Below are positions 25,544 through 34,130 of a stretch of DNA of 43,164 bases, in pieces (positions within the stretch are counted from its first letter, which is position 1; each line of letters starts with the position of its first letter). The notes beneath the pieces were generated by a model. The model made no database searches and was not told the origin of the DNA. It saw nothing but the letters and a program-made list of their open reading frames with translations. Made by a program: the position numbers and the translations under genes. The DNA lies in contig JAKPDL010000217.1 of assembly GCA_029552825.1 (NCBI GenBank), positions 1-43,164 of the forward strand. The letters are read 5' to 3'. This DNA is from Bacteroidota bacterium (lineage in GTDB: Bacteria > Bacteroidota > Bacteroidia > Bacteroidales > VadinHA17).

Positions 25544-25606
25544 ATGGAGGCGAAAGGCCTTTTAATATTATCAGTAATCGTTCTCAGGAGGTTCAGCGAA
25601 GGCTGA
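25544..25606 (+). CDS. Leader peptide of the gltB attenuator, 20 codons
   Basis: ATG at 25544 to TGA at 25604-25606 encodes MEAKGLLILSVIVLRRFSEG. Eight of residues 6-14 are Leu, Ile or Val. Two AGG Arg codons follow and Glu19 stands just before the end. GAGG lies only 2 nt before the ATG, a short spacing, so initiation is uncertain. The last Ile/Val/Leu codons lie on strand A of the RNA structure, and the stop codon lies in strand B. This is the layout of amino-acid leader peptides such as those of trp, leu or ilv operons. The peptide itself is likely a by-product of regulation. Too short to be certain from sequence alone. Confidence 0.6.
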   Translation: MEAKGLLILSVIVLRRFSEG

Positions 25607-25664
25607 GAATGGTATTTTAAATTTATTATAAACCGTTCTCAGCCAGTGAGAACGGTTTTTTTTT
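25579..25664 (+). promoter_or_regulatory. Transcription attenuator with antiterminator and terminator forms
   Basis: Four strands are visible. A (25579-25587, CGTTCTCAG) can pair with B (25603-25611, CTGAGAATG). B extended (25601-25612, GGCTGAGAATGG) can instead pair over 12 positions, one a G-U, with C (25633-25644, CCGTTCTCAGCC). C also forms the left arm of the terminator with D (25648-25657). A:B plus C:D gives termination; B:C excludes both and gives read-through. Which form wins should depend on ribosome position in the leader ORF. It is a pattern-based prediction. Confidence 0.75.
25631..25664 (+). terminator. Intrinsic terminator in the gltB leader
   Basis: AACCGTTCTC (25631-25640) and GAGAACGGTT (25648-25657) form a perfect 10-bp stem with a 7-nt loop, and nine T's (25656-25664) follow. 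It ends 20 nt before the chosen gltB start, so gltB must be reached by read-through. Confidence 0.9.
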
Positions 25665-25683
25665 AATAAAAATGAGGTTAACC

Positions 25684-28600
25684 ATGAAAAGTACCAACAG
25701 AGGATTATACAGAAGTGATTTCGAACATGACAGTTGTGGAATTGGGTTTGTAGCTCACATTAAAGGGCGAAAATCACATTCCATTATTTCAAAAGGACTT
25801 GAGATCTTATGTAACATGGCTCATCGTGGTGCTGAGGGCGCAGATAGCCGTACGGGTGATGGTGCAGGAATAATGATCCAGATTCCTCGTGACTTTTACC
25901 TTATTCAGGGGTATGCTTTACCTCCTTCGGGATATTTTGGAACCGGAATACTTTTCCTGCCACAAAACAGCCATGAAGCAGATGAATGTTTAAAGATATT
26001 AGGAGAAGTGGCGGCAGAAGAAGGTGTTAAAACTCTGGGGTTTCGTGAAGTGCCGAGAAATAACAGTGTATTGGGAGAACTTGCATTGATGACTGAACCG
26101 GTGATGAAACAAATTTTCATGACTGCAGATACTGAACCTGAAGTTCTTGAAAGGAAACTATATATTATCAGAAAAATAACTGAAAAAAGAATCAGGGAAT
26201 CAAACCTTGGTCAGAAAGATTTCTTTTACATTCCGAGCCTTTCGACCCGTGTTCTGGTATATAAGGGAATGTTGACGTCATACCAATTGAAGGAATATTA
26301 TCTTGACCTGAAAGATGAACGGCTTCAGAGTGCAATAGCCCTTGTACATTCAAGATTCAGTACCAACACATTCCCAAGCTGGGATCTTGCACAGCCTTTC
26401 AGATTTATTGGCCATAATGGAGAGATAAATACAATAAGGGGAAACAGAATATGGATGGAAGCACGTGAATCCATTCTTAAATCGGAAGCGCTCGACGACC
26501 TGTCGAGAATTTACCCGATTATTGAGCCTGGTAAGAGCGACTCAGCTTCGCTCGACAATGTTGTGGAGTTTCTGGTTATGAGTGGTAAATCTCTACCATA
26601 TGCAATGTCTATTCTGATTCCTGAATCAATTAACATTAAAAATCCAATACCTCCAGAACTGAGAGATTTTTATCATTATCATGCAACATTTATGGAACCA
26701 TGGGATGGTCCAGCTTCCTTGATTTTTTCTGACGGAAGGTATATCGGAGGGATGCTCGATCGGAATGGACTGCGCCCATCAAGGTTTACAATAACTTCGA
26801 ATGACCTTATTATAATGGCTTCAGAAACAGGTGTTCAGGAATTTGAACCTGATGAAGTCGTTGCAAAAGGAAGACTAAGAGCTGGTAAAATACTTCTCAT
26901 CGACACTGAAGAAGGAAAAATATATTATGATGATGAAATAAAGACAAAACTGGCATCAGAATACCCTTATGGAAAATGGATTGAAGCAAATCAGGTTCTT
27001 CTTGAAGATATCGAAACCGGACAGCATTTTTCTCCAGCTTTAGATGGGGATTATGAAAAATATCTGGTGTCATTTAATTACTCATCAGAAGATATAGAAA
27101 AGATAATTACTGAAATGGCAGCAACAGGCAAAGAGCCTATTGCTTCAATGGGCCACGACACCCCTCTGGCAGTGCTCTCCGAAAAACCATACCGGTTATT
27201 CGATTATTTCAAACAACTGTTTGCTCAGGTTACAAATCCACCTATTGATCCTATCAGAGAGGAGCTTGTAATGACACTGTCAGGATACCTCGGGTCTCTT
27301 CAGAAAAATCTTCTTGACACCACTCCTGATCATGTGAAAATGGTTAAGTTCAAAATACCGGTTATATCAAATACTTATTTCAACATAATTAAAAACCTCA
27401 GATATAAAGGGTTCTCATGCTCAGTATTTAAAATGCATTTTGAAGTTTCAAAGGGAGCCGAAGGACTAAAAGAGGCTATTGAAAAACTTTGTTACGATTG
27501 CGAAAAGGCAGTTGATGAGGGAAAGAATTATATAATCCTGTCAGACAGAGGGATAGACCGGGAGCATGCACCTATACCATCGCTGCTTGCAGTTTCGGCT
27601 GTACATCACTATCTTGTTGAGAAACGCAAAAGGATGCAAATTGACATAATTGTAGAATCGGCAGAACCCAGGGAAGTTATGCATTTTGCACTTCTTTTCG
27701 GATATGGTGCAAGCGTGATTAATCCATATATGAGTTTTGCAATAATTGAGAAACTTGTTAAAGATAAAGTAATTCAGCTTGACTACAAAAAAGCGGAAGA
27801 AAATTACATTAATGCAATCAACAAAGGCCTTCTGAAGATAATGTCGAAGATGGGAATAAGTACTTTGAGGAGCTACCGCTCATCTCAGATTTTTGAAGCA
27901 ATTGGAATTAGCAGGGATGTGGTTGACAGGTATTTTAAAGGAACACCATCACGGATAGGCGGATTAGGTCTTGAAGAGATTACACAGGAAATTCTCATTC
28001 CACATAATAAGGCATTCAGTGAAGATTCAACACCGGAGATAATAAATAAAGGTATATACTCATTTAGAAAACATGGAGAGCATCATGCCTGGAATCCGGA
28101 TACGATTGCACTTCTTCAATGGAGTACAAGGGCTGGAGATTATTCGAAATATAAAGAGTTTAGCAGAAGGGTATCTGAAGAAAATTCACGACCGACCTTT
28201 TTAAGGGGTCTGTTCAAACTGAAAGAGGGCAATCCTGTGCCTCTTGATGAAGTGGAACCTGCTGAGTCAATAATGAAGAGATTTGTGACGGGTGCTATGT
28301 CGTTTGGTTCTATAAGCCGGGAAGCGCATGAAACTCTGGCTATTGCGATGAACAGGATTGGAGGAAGGAGCAATACAGGCGAAGGAGGAGAAGACCCTGA
28401 ACGCTTCAAACCCAGGCCGAATGGTGAAAATGCACGCAGCGCCATTAAGCAGGTTGCCAGCGGACGTTTTGGAGTAACAACAGAATACCTGGTAAATGCG
28501 GATGAAATACAGATTAAAATCGCACAGGGTGCAAAGCCTGGCGAAGGCGGACAGTTGCCGGGACATAAAGTTGATAAAATAGTAGCAAAAACAAGGCATT

Positions 28601-30207
28601 CTATTCCAGGGATAACACTTATATCACCTCCCCCTCACCATGATATTTATTCTATTGAGGATCTTTCTCAATTGATCTTCGATCTGAAAAATGTTAATCC
28701 CAGAGCAAATATCAGTGTTAAACTTGTTTCGGAATGCGGTGTTGGGACTATCGCTGCAGGAGTTGTGAAAGCAAAGGCCGACATAATAACCATCAGTGGT
28801 TTTGAAGGCGGAACAGGGGCAAGCCCCATTTCCTCAATAAGACATGCCGGATTACCTCTCGAACTTGGACTTGCTGAGACCCAGCAAACACTGGTAATGA
28901 ATAACCTGAGGAAAAGAGTGAAACTTCAGGTTGACGGACAGCTGAAAACAGGTCTTGATGTAATTATTATGGCCTTACTTGGTGCAGAGGAATTTGGATT
29001 TGCAACTGCAGCACTGATTGTGCTTGGTTGTGTAATGATGAGAAAATGCCATATGAATACATGTCCTGTAGGTATTGCGACACAGAATGAAGATCTTCGA
29101 AAAAGATTCACCGGAAAAGCTGATTATCTGGTTAATTATTTCAGATTCGTAGCTGAAGAGGTAAGGGAGCTTCTTGCCCAACTGGGCTACAGGTCGCTTG
29201 ATGAAATTATCGGCAGGGCAGACCTTCTGGAACGCAATTATGAAATTAATAACTGGAAGTCCAGGACACTTGATCTTTCACCAATTCTCACATTGCCCCC
29301 CGAGGCAAAAGTTAATCCTATTAAATGTGTAGAAAAACAAATTCATAACATAGACAATGTTCTTGATAGGGAACTGATTAATCTGGCAGATAAGGCAATA
29401 AACGAAAAAGAGCCAGTATTAATCGAGAAAAAAATAAAAAATACTGATAGGTCTGTAGGTGCAATGTTATCGGGAAAAATTGCCGGAATTTATGGACAGG
29501 AAGGTTTACCTGATGGAACAATTCGATGTATATTCAGAGGCTCAGCAGGTCAGAGCTTTGGCGCCTTTCTGATTAAAGGAATAGAGTTCAGGCTGGAAGG
29601 AGATTCAAATGATTACCTTGGTAAGGGATTATCAGGAGGCCGGATTATTGTTATACCTCCCGAAGGCTCGTTATTCGAACCTGACAAGAATATAATAACC
29701 GGTAATACTGTTCTCTACGGAGCTACAAGCGGAGAAGTCTATATTTCAGGAATGGCAGGAGAAAGATTTGCTGTAAGAAACAGCGGAGCAATTGCTGTAG
29801 TTGAAGGAGCAGGAAACCATTGCTGCGAGTACATGACAGGTGGCAGAGTGGTTGTTCTGGGTAGTACCGGTAACAATTTTGCAGCAGGTATGAGCGGTGG
29901 AATTGCTTATGTACTTAACGAAACCGGTAAGTTTGATTATTTCTGCAACATGGGTATGGTTGAACTATCACTTGTTGAAGATAGAAGCGATGTACATGAA
30001 CTCAAAGGATTGATTGCAAGACACTATTATTACACAGGCAGTAAAAAGGCAAAAATGATACTCGATGATTTTGATAAATATCTTGAAATGTTTATTAAAG
30101 TAATACCATATGAATACAAAAAGGTTTTGCATGAACAGAAACTTGAAGAAATCAAGAAGAAAATTGCTGACCTTGAGTTAGATGTGGAGTTTGTTAGAGG
30201 ATCATAA
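25684..30207 (+). CDS. gltB: Glutamate synthase, large (alpha) subunit
   Basis: This 1507-residue enzyme transfers the amide nitrogen of glutamine to 2-oxoglutarate. The N-terminal class II glutaminase begins after a short propeptide: Cys18 in HDSCGIGFVAHIKGRKS is the nucleophile. A central domain follows, and then the FMN-binding synthase barrel (motifs MSFGSISREAHETLAIAMNR, GEGGEDPERF, KPGEGGQLPG, ISGFEGGTGASP). The iron-sulfur cysteines are in CVMMRKCHMNTCPVGIATQ. The C-terminal beta-helix has GXGXG repeats (GLSGGRIIV, MAGERFAVRNSGA, MTGGRVVVLG). I use the ATG at 25684, 6 nt after GAGG; an in-frame ATG at 25672 overlaps that site. It leads the gltBD operon behind an attenuator. Confidence 0.97.
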   Translation: MKSTNRGLYRSDFEHDSCGIGFVAHIKGRKSHSIISKGLEILCNMAHRGAEGADSRTGDGAGIMIQIPRDFYLIQGYALPPSGYFGTGILFLPQNSHEADECLKILGEVAAEEGVKTLGFREVPRNNSVLGELALMTEPVMKQIFMTADTEPEVLERKLYIIRKITEKRIRESNLGQKDFFYIPSLSTRVLVYKGMLTSYQLKEYYLDLKDERLQSAIALVHSRFSTNTFPSWDLAQPFRFIGHNGEINTIRGNRIWMEARESILKSEALDDLSRIYPIIEPGKSDSASLDNVVEFLVMSGKSLPYAMSILIPESINIKNPIPPELRDFYHYHATFMEPWDGPASLIFSDGRYIGGMLDRNGLRPSRFTITSNDLIIMASETGVQEFEPDEVVAKGRLRAGKILLIDTEEGKIYYDDEIKTKLASEYPYGKWIEANQVLLEDIETGQHFSPALDGDYEKYLVSFNYSSEDIEKIITEMAATGKEPIASMGHDTPLAVLSEKPYRLFDYFKQLFAQVTNPPIDPIREELVMTLSGYLGSLQKNLLDTTPDHVKMVKFKIPVISNTYFNIIKNLRYKGFSCSVFKMHFEVSKGAEGLKEAIEKLCYDCEKAVDEGKNYIILSDRGIDREHAPIPSLLAVSAVHHYLVEKRKRMQIDIIVESAEPREVMHFALLFGYGASVINPYMSFAIIEKLVKDKVIQLDYKKAEENYINAINKGLLKIMSKMGISTLRSYRSSQIFEAIGISRDVVDRYFKGTPSRIGGLGLEEITQEILIPHNKAFSEDSTPEIINKGIYSFRKHGEHHAWNPDTIALLQWSTRAGDYSKYKEFSRRVSEENSRPTFLRGLFKLKEGNPVPLDEVEPAESIMKRFVTGAMSFGSISREAHETLAIAMNRIGGRSNTGEGGEDPERFKPRPNGENARSAIKQVASGRFGVTTEYLVNADEIQIKIAQGAKPGEGGQLPGHKVDKIVAKTRHSIPGITLISPPPHHDIYSIEDLSQLIFDLKNVNPRANISVKLVSECGVGTIAAGVVKAKADIITISGFEGGTGASPISSIRHAGLPLELGLAETQQTLVMNNLRKRVKLQVDGQLKTGLDVIIMALLGAEEFGFATAALIVLGCVMMRKCHMNTCPVGIATQNEDLRKRFTGKADYLVNYFRFVAEEVRELLAQLGYRSLDEIIGRADLLERNYEINNWKSRTLDLSPILTLPPEAKVNPIKCVEKQIHNIDNVLDRELINLADKAINEKEPVLIEKKIKNTDRSVGAMLSGKIAGIYGQEGLPDGTIRCIFRGSAGQSFGAFLIKGIEFRLEGDSNDYLGKGLSGGRIIVIPPEGSLFEPDKNIITGNTVLYGATSGEVYISGMAGERFAVRNSGAIAVVEGAGNHCCEYMTGGRVVVLGSTGNNFAAGMSGGIAYVLNETGKFDYFCNMGMVELSLVEDRSDVHELKGLIARHYYYTGSKKAKMILDDFDKYLEMFIKVIPYEYKKVLHEQKLEEIKKKIADLELDVEFVRGS

Positions 30208-30284
30208 ATACGTTATATCTGAACTGAGAATTAATAAGTAAAGTAATCAAAAGTAATCATATAAATTAAAAGAATATCAGAATT

Positions 30285-31709
30285 ATGGCTGACCCGACAG
30301 GTTTTTTAAAGGTTAGACGCAAGGAAGCAGGCAACAGGCCTATACATGAACGAATATGCGACTTCAGTGAAGTCGAGCAGGTACTTAACAGTGATGACCG
30401 TATGCTTCAGGCATCGAGATGTATGGATTGTGGCACACCCTTCTGCCACTGGGCATGCCCGCTCGATAACCTGATACCTGAGTGGAATGACCTGCTCTGG
30501 AGGGGAGAATGGAAAAGTGCCTATAACAGGCTTAACGCAACAAATAATTTTCCTGAATTCACCGGAAGGATATGCCCTGCTCCTTGCGAACATGCATGTG
30601 TTCTGAATATTAACGATGAACCTGTGACAATCAGAGAAAATGAAGTCGCTATTTCTGAACGAGCTTTTACAGAAGGTTATATCAAACCTAAACCTCCACG
30701 TAAAAGAACAGACAAGAGAGTGGCAGTTATCGGCAGCGGACCTGCCGGACTGGCAGCAGCAGACCTTCTTAATAAATGGGGCCATAACGTAACAATATTT
30801 GAAAAAAACAATAAAGCCGGAGGCCTTCTCAGATACGGAATCCCCGACTTTAAACTCAGTAAAGTCACAATTGATAGACGTCTTAATTTAATGACCTTTG
30901 AAGGTGTTGAAATAAGAACAGGAACTGAGATTGGTAAGGATATTCCTGGCAGGGTATTATTAAGCTCATACGATGCTCTATGTCTGGCAATAGGTGCCAT
31001 GAAACCCCGTGACCTCAACATTGAAGGACGGGATCTTAATGGAATATACTTTGCCATGGATTTCCTCACACAACAAAACAGAATAAATGACGGAGAAATA
31101 ATTCCTGCTCAAGAAAGAATATCCGCTGAAGGACTTAATGTAATTGTACTTGGAGGTGGCGACACCGGATCAGACTGCGTGGGTACTGCTATACGTCAAA
31201 AAGCAAAGAGTGTCACCCAGATTGAAATAATGCCAATGCCTCCACTGAAAAGATCGCCAAACAATCCATGGCCATATTATGCAAAAATCCTTAAAACATC
31301 AACTTCACACGAAGAAGGCTGTGTAAGGATGTGGAGTTTATCAACTAACAGATTTATAGGTGAAAATGGTTATTTAACAGGTATAGAAGTTGAAGATGTT
31401 GTTTGGGAATCATCCGGCGGACAACATATAATGAAACCACTCCCGGAAACACGAAGAATAATACCAGCTGATATGGTAGTGCTTGCTCTCGGTTTTATGC
31501 ATCCTGCTCTTGAAGGCCTTATTGAAGAACTGGGATTGGAACTTGATGACCGTAAAAACATCAAAACAGACAGAAATCTTCATACCAGTGTGCGGGGTGT
31601 TTTCGCTGCAGGTGACGCTGTATCTGGCGCAAGCCTTGTTGTTAATGCCATTGCTTCAGGAAGAAAAGCGGCAATGGCAATTGACAGGTATTTGCGCAAA
31701 GAATTCTAA
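30285..31709 (+). CDS. gltD: Glutamate synthase, small (beta) subunit
   Basis: This 474-residue protein passes electrons from NADPH through FAD and Fe-S clusters to GltB. The N-terminal cysteine-rich domain has CMDCGTPFCHWACPLDN and GRICPAPCEHACVL, eight Cys that hold two 4Fe-4S clusters. FAD binds at AVIGSGPAGLAAADLLNKWG and NAD(P)H at VIVLGGGDTGSDCVGTA. The C-terminal FAD motif is GVFAAGDAVSGASLVVNAIA. It follows gltB after 77 nt with no terminator between, so the two are co-transcribed under the same leader. Length and motif order are normal for bacterial GltD. Confidence 0.97.
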   Translation: MADPTGFLKVRRKEAGNRPIHERICDFSEVEQVLNSDDRMLQASRCMDCGTPFCHWACPLDNLIPEWNDLLWRGEWKSAYNRLNATNNFPEFTGRICPAPCEHACVLNINDEPVTIRENEVAISERAFTEGYIKPKPPRKRTDKRVAVIGSGPAGLAAADLLNKWGHNVTIFEKNNKAGGLLRYGIPDFKLSKVTIDRRLNLMTFEGVEIRTGTEIGKDIPGRVLLSSYDALCLAIGAMKPRDLNIEGRDLNGIYFAMDFLTQQNRINDGEIIPAQERISAEGLNVIVLGGGDTGSDCVGTAIRQKAKSVTQIEIMPMPPLKRSPNNPWPYYAKILKTSTSHEEGCVRMWSLSTNRFIGENGYLTGIEVEDVVWESSGGQHIMKPLPETRRIIPADMVVLALGFMHPALEGLIEELGLELDDRKNIKTDRNLHTSVRGVFAAGDAVSGASLVVNAIASGRKAAMAIDRYLRKEF

Positions 31710-31807
31710 TTCAGCACACTTATTTTAATTTCGTTGAACAGGTAAAAAACTGTAATTCTACATAACCCACCTTAGTGTCTTTACTTCAATATTACAATAG
31801 GTGAAGT

Positions 31808-31839
31808 ATTGGTAAAGTTTTCTTTTTATTGTAAATTTG
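31808..31839 (+). promoter_or_regulatory. Promoter for the S74-domain gene
   Basis: ATTG (31808-31811, three of four to TTTG), a 20-nt spacer and TAAATTTG (31832-31839) fit the Bacteroidota promoter. Transcription from about 31845 would leave a leader of about 105 nt. The rest of the 31710-31950 gap shows nothing else clear. Confidence 0.5.
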
Positions 31840-31950
31840 ATATAATATAATAAAGTAACTTCATCCATTAAGATACTTTATTTTCAAATGGTTTTTATAC
31901 AAACCTTTATCATATTATTTTGAATATCAATATATTAAAAATATTATGAT

Positions 31951-34086
31951 ATGAAAACTTTAAAGAAAACAACAAATCGTGCAATTTCAAATAAGAAAAG
32001 TGCATGTATCAGTAAAAAAATCCGGAGATGTATGATGTCATCTGTGTTGGCAATATTGATGTTATTATGGCATCATAACTCTTTTGCTCAAGTACCACAG
32101 GGATTTAACTACCAGGCTATTGCAAGGGATGCAGGAGGTAATCCGATTGCTAATACTGCAATGCCAGTGAAAATCACCATTCAGAGCGAACAAACAGGTG
32201 GAACAGTTTTCTGGGAGGAACTTCATTCTTCAGTATCTACAAACAATTTTGGCATGTTAACCGTGGTTGTAGGGCAGGGAGTTAAACAGTCAGGTACAGC
32301 AGCAACATTTGCTGATATTGACTGGAGTGTAACACCCAAATACATAAAAACTGAAATTTATTATGGTGGCTGGAAAGAGATGGGTGTAAGTCCATTATGG
32401 TCGGTGCCCTATGCTCATATGTCAAAAAGTTCTGAACAGTGGCAAAGTAGCGGTTCAAACCTTTACAGAACAACTGGCAATGTGGGGATAGGTACCAATT
32501 CACCAGCAGGGAAATTATCAATTCAACCACCTTCAAACTGGCCAGATGAACAACCATTGTTTGAGGTTAAAAATAAATTGGGTACCCCGGTTCTTGCTGT
32601 ATACAACAACGGAGTAAAAATTCTGGTTGAAGACACAGACGGAAAGGGGGTAAAAGGAGGATTTGCCATAGGAGGATTTGATCCTGCAAAAGCCGGAGAG
32701 GAAACAGTAAATCTGATGATCGTGACTCCCGATAGTATCAGGCTTAATATTGATAACACCCCAACCAAAGCAACAAAGGGTGGCTTCGCAATTGGCGGTT
32801 TCGATGCTTCAAAATCATTAAGTCCAAGAGAATTTATGTATGTAACACCCAAAGCATCAGCCAACGGTGAATATAATACTTTTATTGGCTATCAGGCTGG
32901 CTTCAGCAATACTTCTGGAACCAATAATGTTTTCCTCGGCTACCAGTCTGGATATAGAAATACAACAGGTTCAAGTAATGCATTTATTGGAACCCTGTCG
33001 GGTTATAACGTAACGACCGGCAAAAGAAATACATACATGGGTCATAAAGCAGGATATTCAAATTTAAGTGGATCAAATGGTTACAGCAATGTGTTTATTG
33101 GCGACAGTTCAGGATATTCAAACTATACTGGATATAGAAATGTCTTCATTGGTTCAGGTGTCGGACCAAGCAACACAAGCGGGTATAATAATGTATTCAT
33201 CGGTTACGAAGCCGGCTATGCAAACTGGGGAGGATATTCAAATACATTTATCGGAACTGAAGCAGGCCGTAATGCTACACTCGGTTACGACAATGTATAT
33301 ATCGGTTACAGAACAGGATATGCAGGCCATGGACAATATAACGTAATGATAGGACATGAGGCAGGCTTGAACAATAACGGCGGAAGTCTGAACACCTTTA
33401 TAGGAAAATCTGCAGGAAGAGAAAACACCGACGGAGATTACAATACTCTTATAGGATTGGAAGCAGGCAAAAATATTTCTACAGGCAATTATAATGTTGC
33501 TATTGGAAGTTTTGCAGGATACAACATTCAGGGAGGAAGCGGAAATATATTTATTGGCAATAACGCTGGTTATTTAGAAACAAATCCAAGCAATCAACTG
33601 CATATAGGCTCATTTCCTTTGATCTACGGAGAGTTTAATTCGATGGTTGTAATAATGGGGAAAAGTAATCCTAACTCAAATACTTTCTACGTAAACGGAT
33701 CAGCAGGCGGAACTTCAGGCTGGATTTCAGCGAGCGATATGAGAATGAAAACTAACATCATGCCGATTACCGATCCACTAAAAAAAGTATGCGCACTGCG
33801 GGGTGTCGAATTTGAATGGATAGACAAGGAGAAATATGACAGCAAGAAACATATCGGATTTATCGGACAGGAGGTATATGATGTTTTACCGGAAGTTGTT
33901 GATAACACAAATGACTTCTATTCGGTGCAGTACGGAGTGATAACCTCACTGCTTGTTGAAGCAGTAAAAGAACAACATAAAATAATCGAAGCCTCAAAGC
34001 TGGAAAATCAACAGCTTAAATCAGAACTTGAGGAACTCAGAAAGAAAATTGCTTCAATTGAAGCTTTGCTGACGGAAATAAAATAG
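31951..34086 (+). CDS. Large surface repeat protein with C-terminal peptidase S74 chaperone domain
   Basis: This 711-residue protein has a long signal peptide (1-46, ending SFAQ). About 48-165 is a beta-rich domain with QGFNYQAIARDAGGNPI, common at the start of Bacteroidota tail-fibre-domain proteins. A GNVGIGTNSPAGKLSI motif follows at 176-191, then two KGGFAIGGFD copies (236-244 and 277-285). At 309-548 there are about 14 repeats of 15-20 residues, most of 16-17 (NtFIGYxAGxxNtxG type), likely a beta-solenoid stalk. The C-terminus is a peptidase S74 (endosialidase-type intramolecular chaperone) domain with SDMRMKTNI; Ser595 and Lys600 match its self-cleavage dyad. A coiled coil ends it (ENQQLKSELEELRKKIASIE). 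Trimer formation and self-cleavage are inferred from the family. Its cargo or target is unknown. Confidence 0.8.
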   Translation: MKTLKKTTNRAISNKKSACISKKIRRCMMSSVLAILMLLWHHNSFAQVPQGFNYQAIARDAGGNPIANTAMPVKITIQSEQTGGTVFWEELHSSVSTNNFGMLTVVVGQGVKQSGTAATFADIDWSVTPKYIKTEIYYGGWKEMGVSPLWSVPYAHMSKSSEQWQSSGSNLYRTTGNVGIGTNSPAGKLSIQPPSNWPDEQPLFEVKNKLGTPVLAVYNNGVKILVEDTDGKGVKGGFAIGGFDPAKAGEETVNLMIVTPDSIRLNIDNTPTKATKGGFAIGGFDASKSLSPREFMYVTPKASANGEYNTFIGYQAGFSNTSGTNNVFLGYQSGYRNTTGSSNAFIGTLSGYNVTTGKRNTYMGHKAGYSNLSGSNGYSNVFIGDSSGYSNYTGYRNVFIGSGVGPSNTSGYNNVFIGYEAGYANWGGYSNTFIGTEAGRNATLGYDNVYIGYRTGYAGHGQYNVMIGHEAGLNNNGGSLNTFIGKSAGRENTDGDYNTLIGLEAGKNISTGNYNVAIGSFAGYNIQGGSGNIFIGNNAGYLETNPSNQLHIGSFPLIYGEFNSMVVIMGKSNPNSNTFYVNGSAGGTSGWISASDMRMKTNIMPITDPLKKVCALRGVEFEWIDKEKYDSKKHIGFIGQEVYDVLPEVVDNTNDFYSVQYGVITSLLVEAVKEQHKIIEASKLENQQLKSELEELRKKIASIEALLTEIK
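32875..33594 (+). repeat. Array of about 14 repeats of 45-60 nt in the S74-domain gene
   Basis: The translated array has units such as NVFIGYEAGYANWGGYS and NTFIGKSAGRENTDGDY, with I-G, A-G and N conserved at fixed places. One unit is longer by three residues (about 360-379). The units are diverged in DNA sequence, so it is an old array rather than a recent slippage product. Confidence 0.75.
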
Positions 34087-34130
34087 ATATCTCAGGAAAG
34101 TTATTATTTTTAAACCGGTGAACTGTTATT

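Noticed and set aside
25578-25615. CTGAGAA and CAGCGAAGG resemble parts of a TPP riboswitch
   Set aside because: The order of the parts is reversed and the other conserved blocks are missing; the leader is better explained by the A/B/C/D attenuator.
32875-33594. CRISPR-like or recent tandem repeat array
   Set aside because: Periodic signal is at protein level with in-frame units of about 16 residues; DNA units are diverged and there are no spacers.
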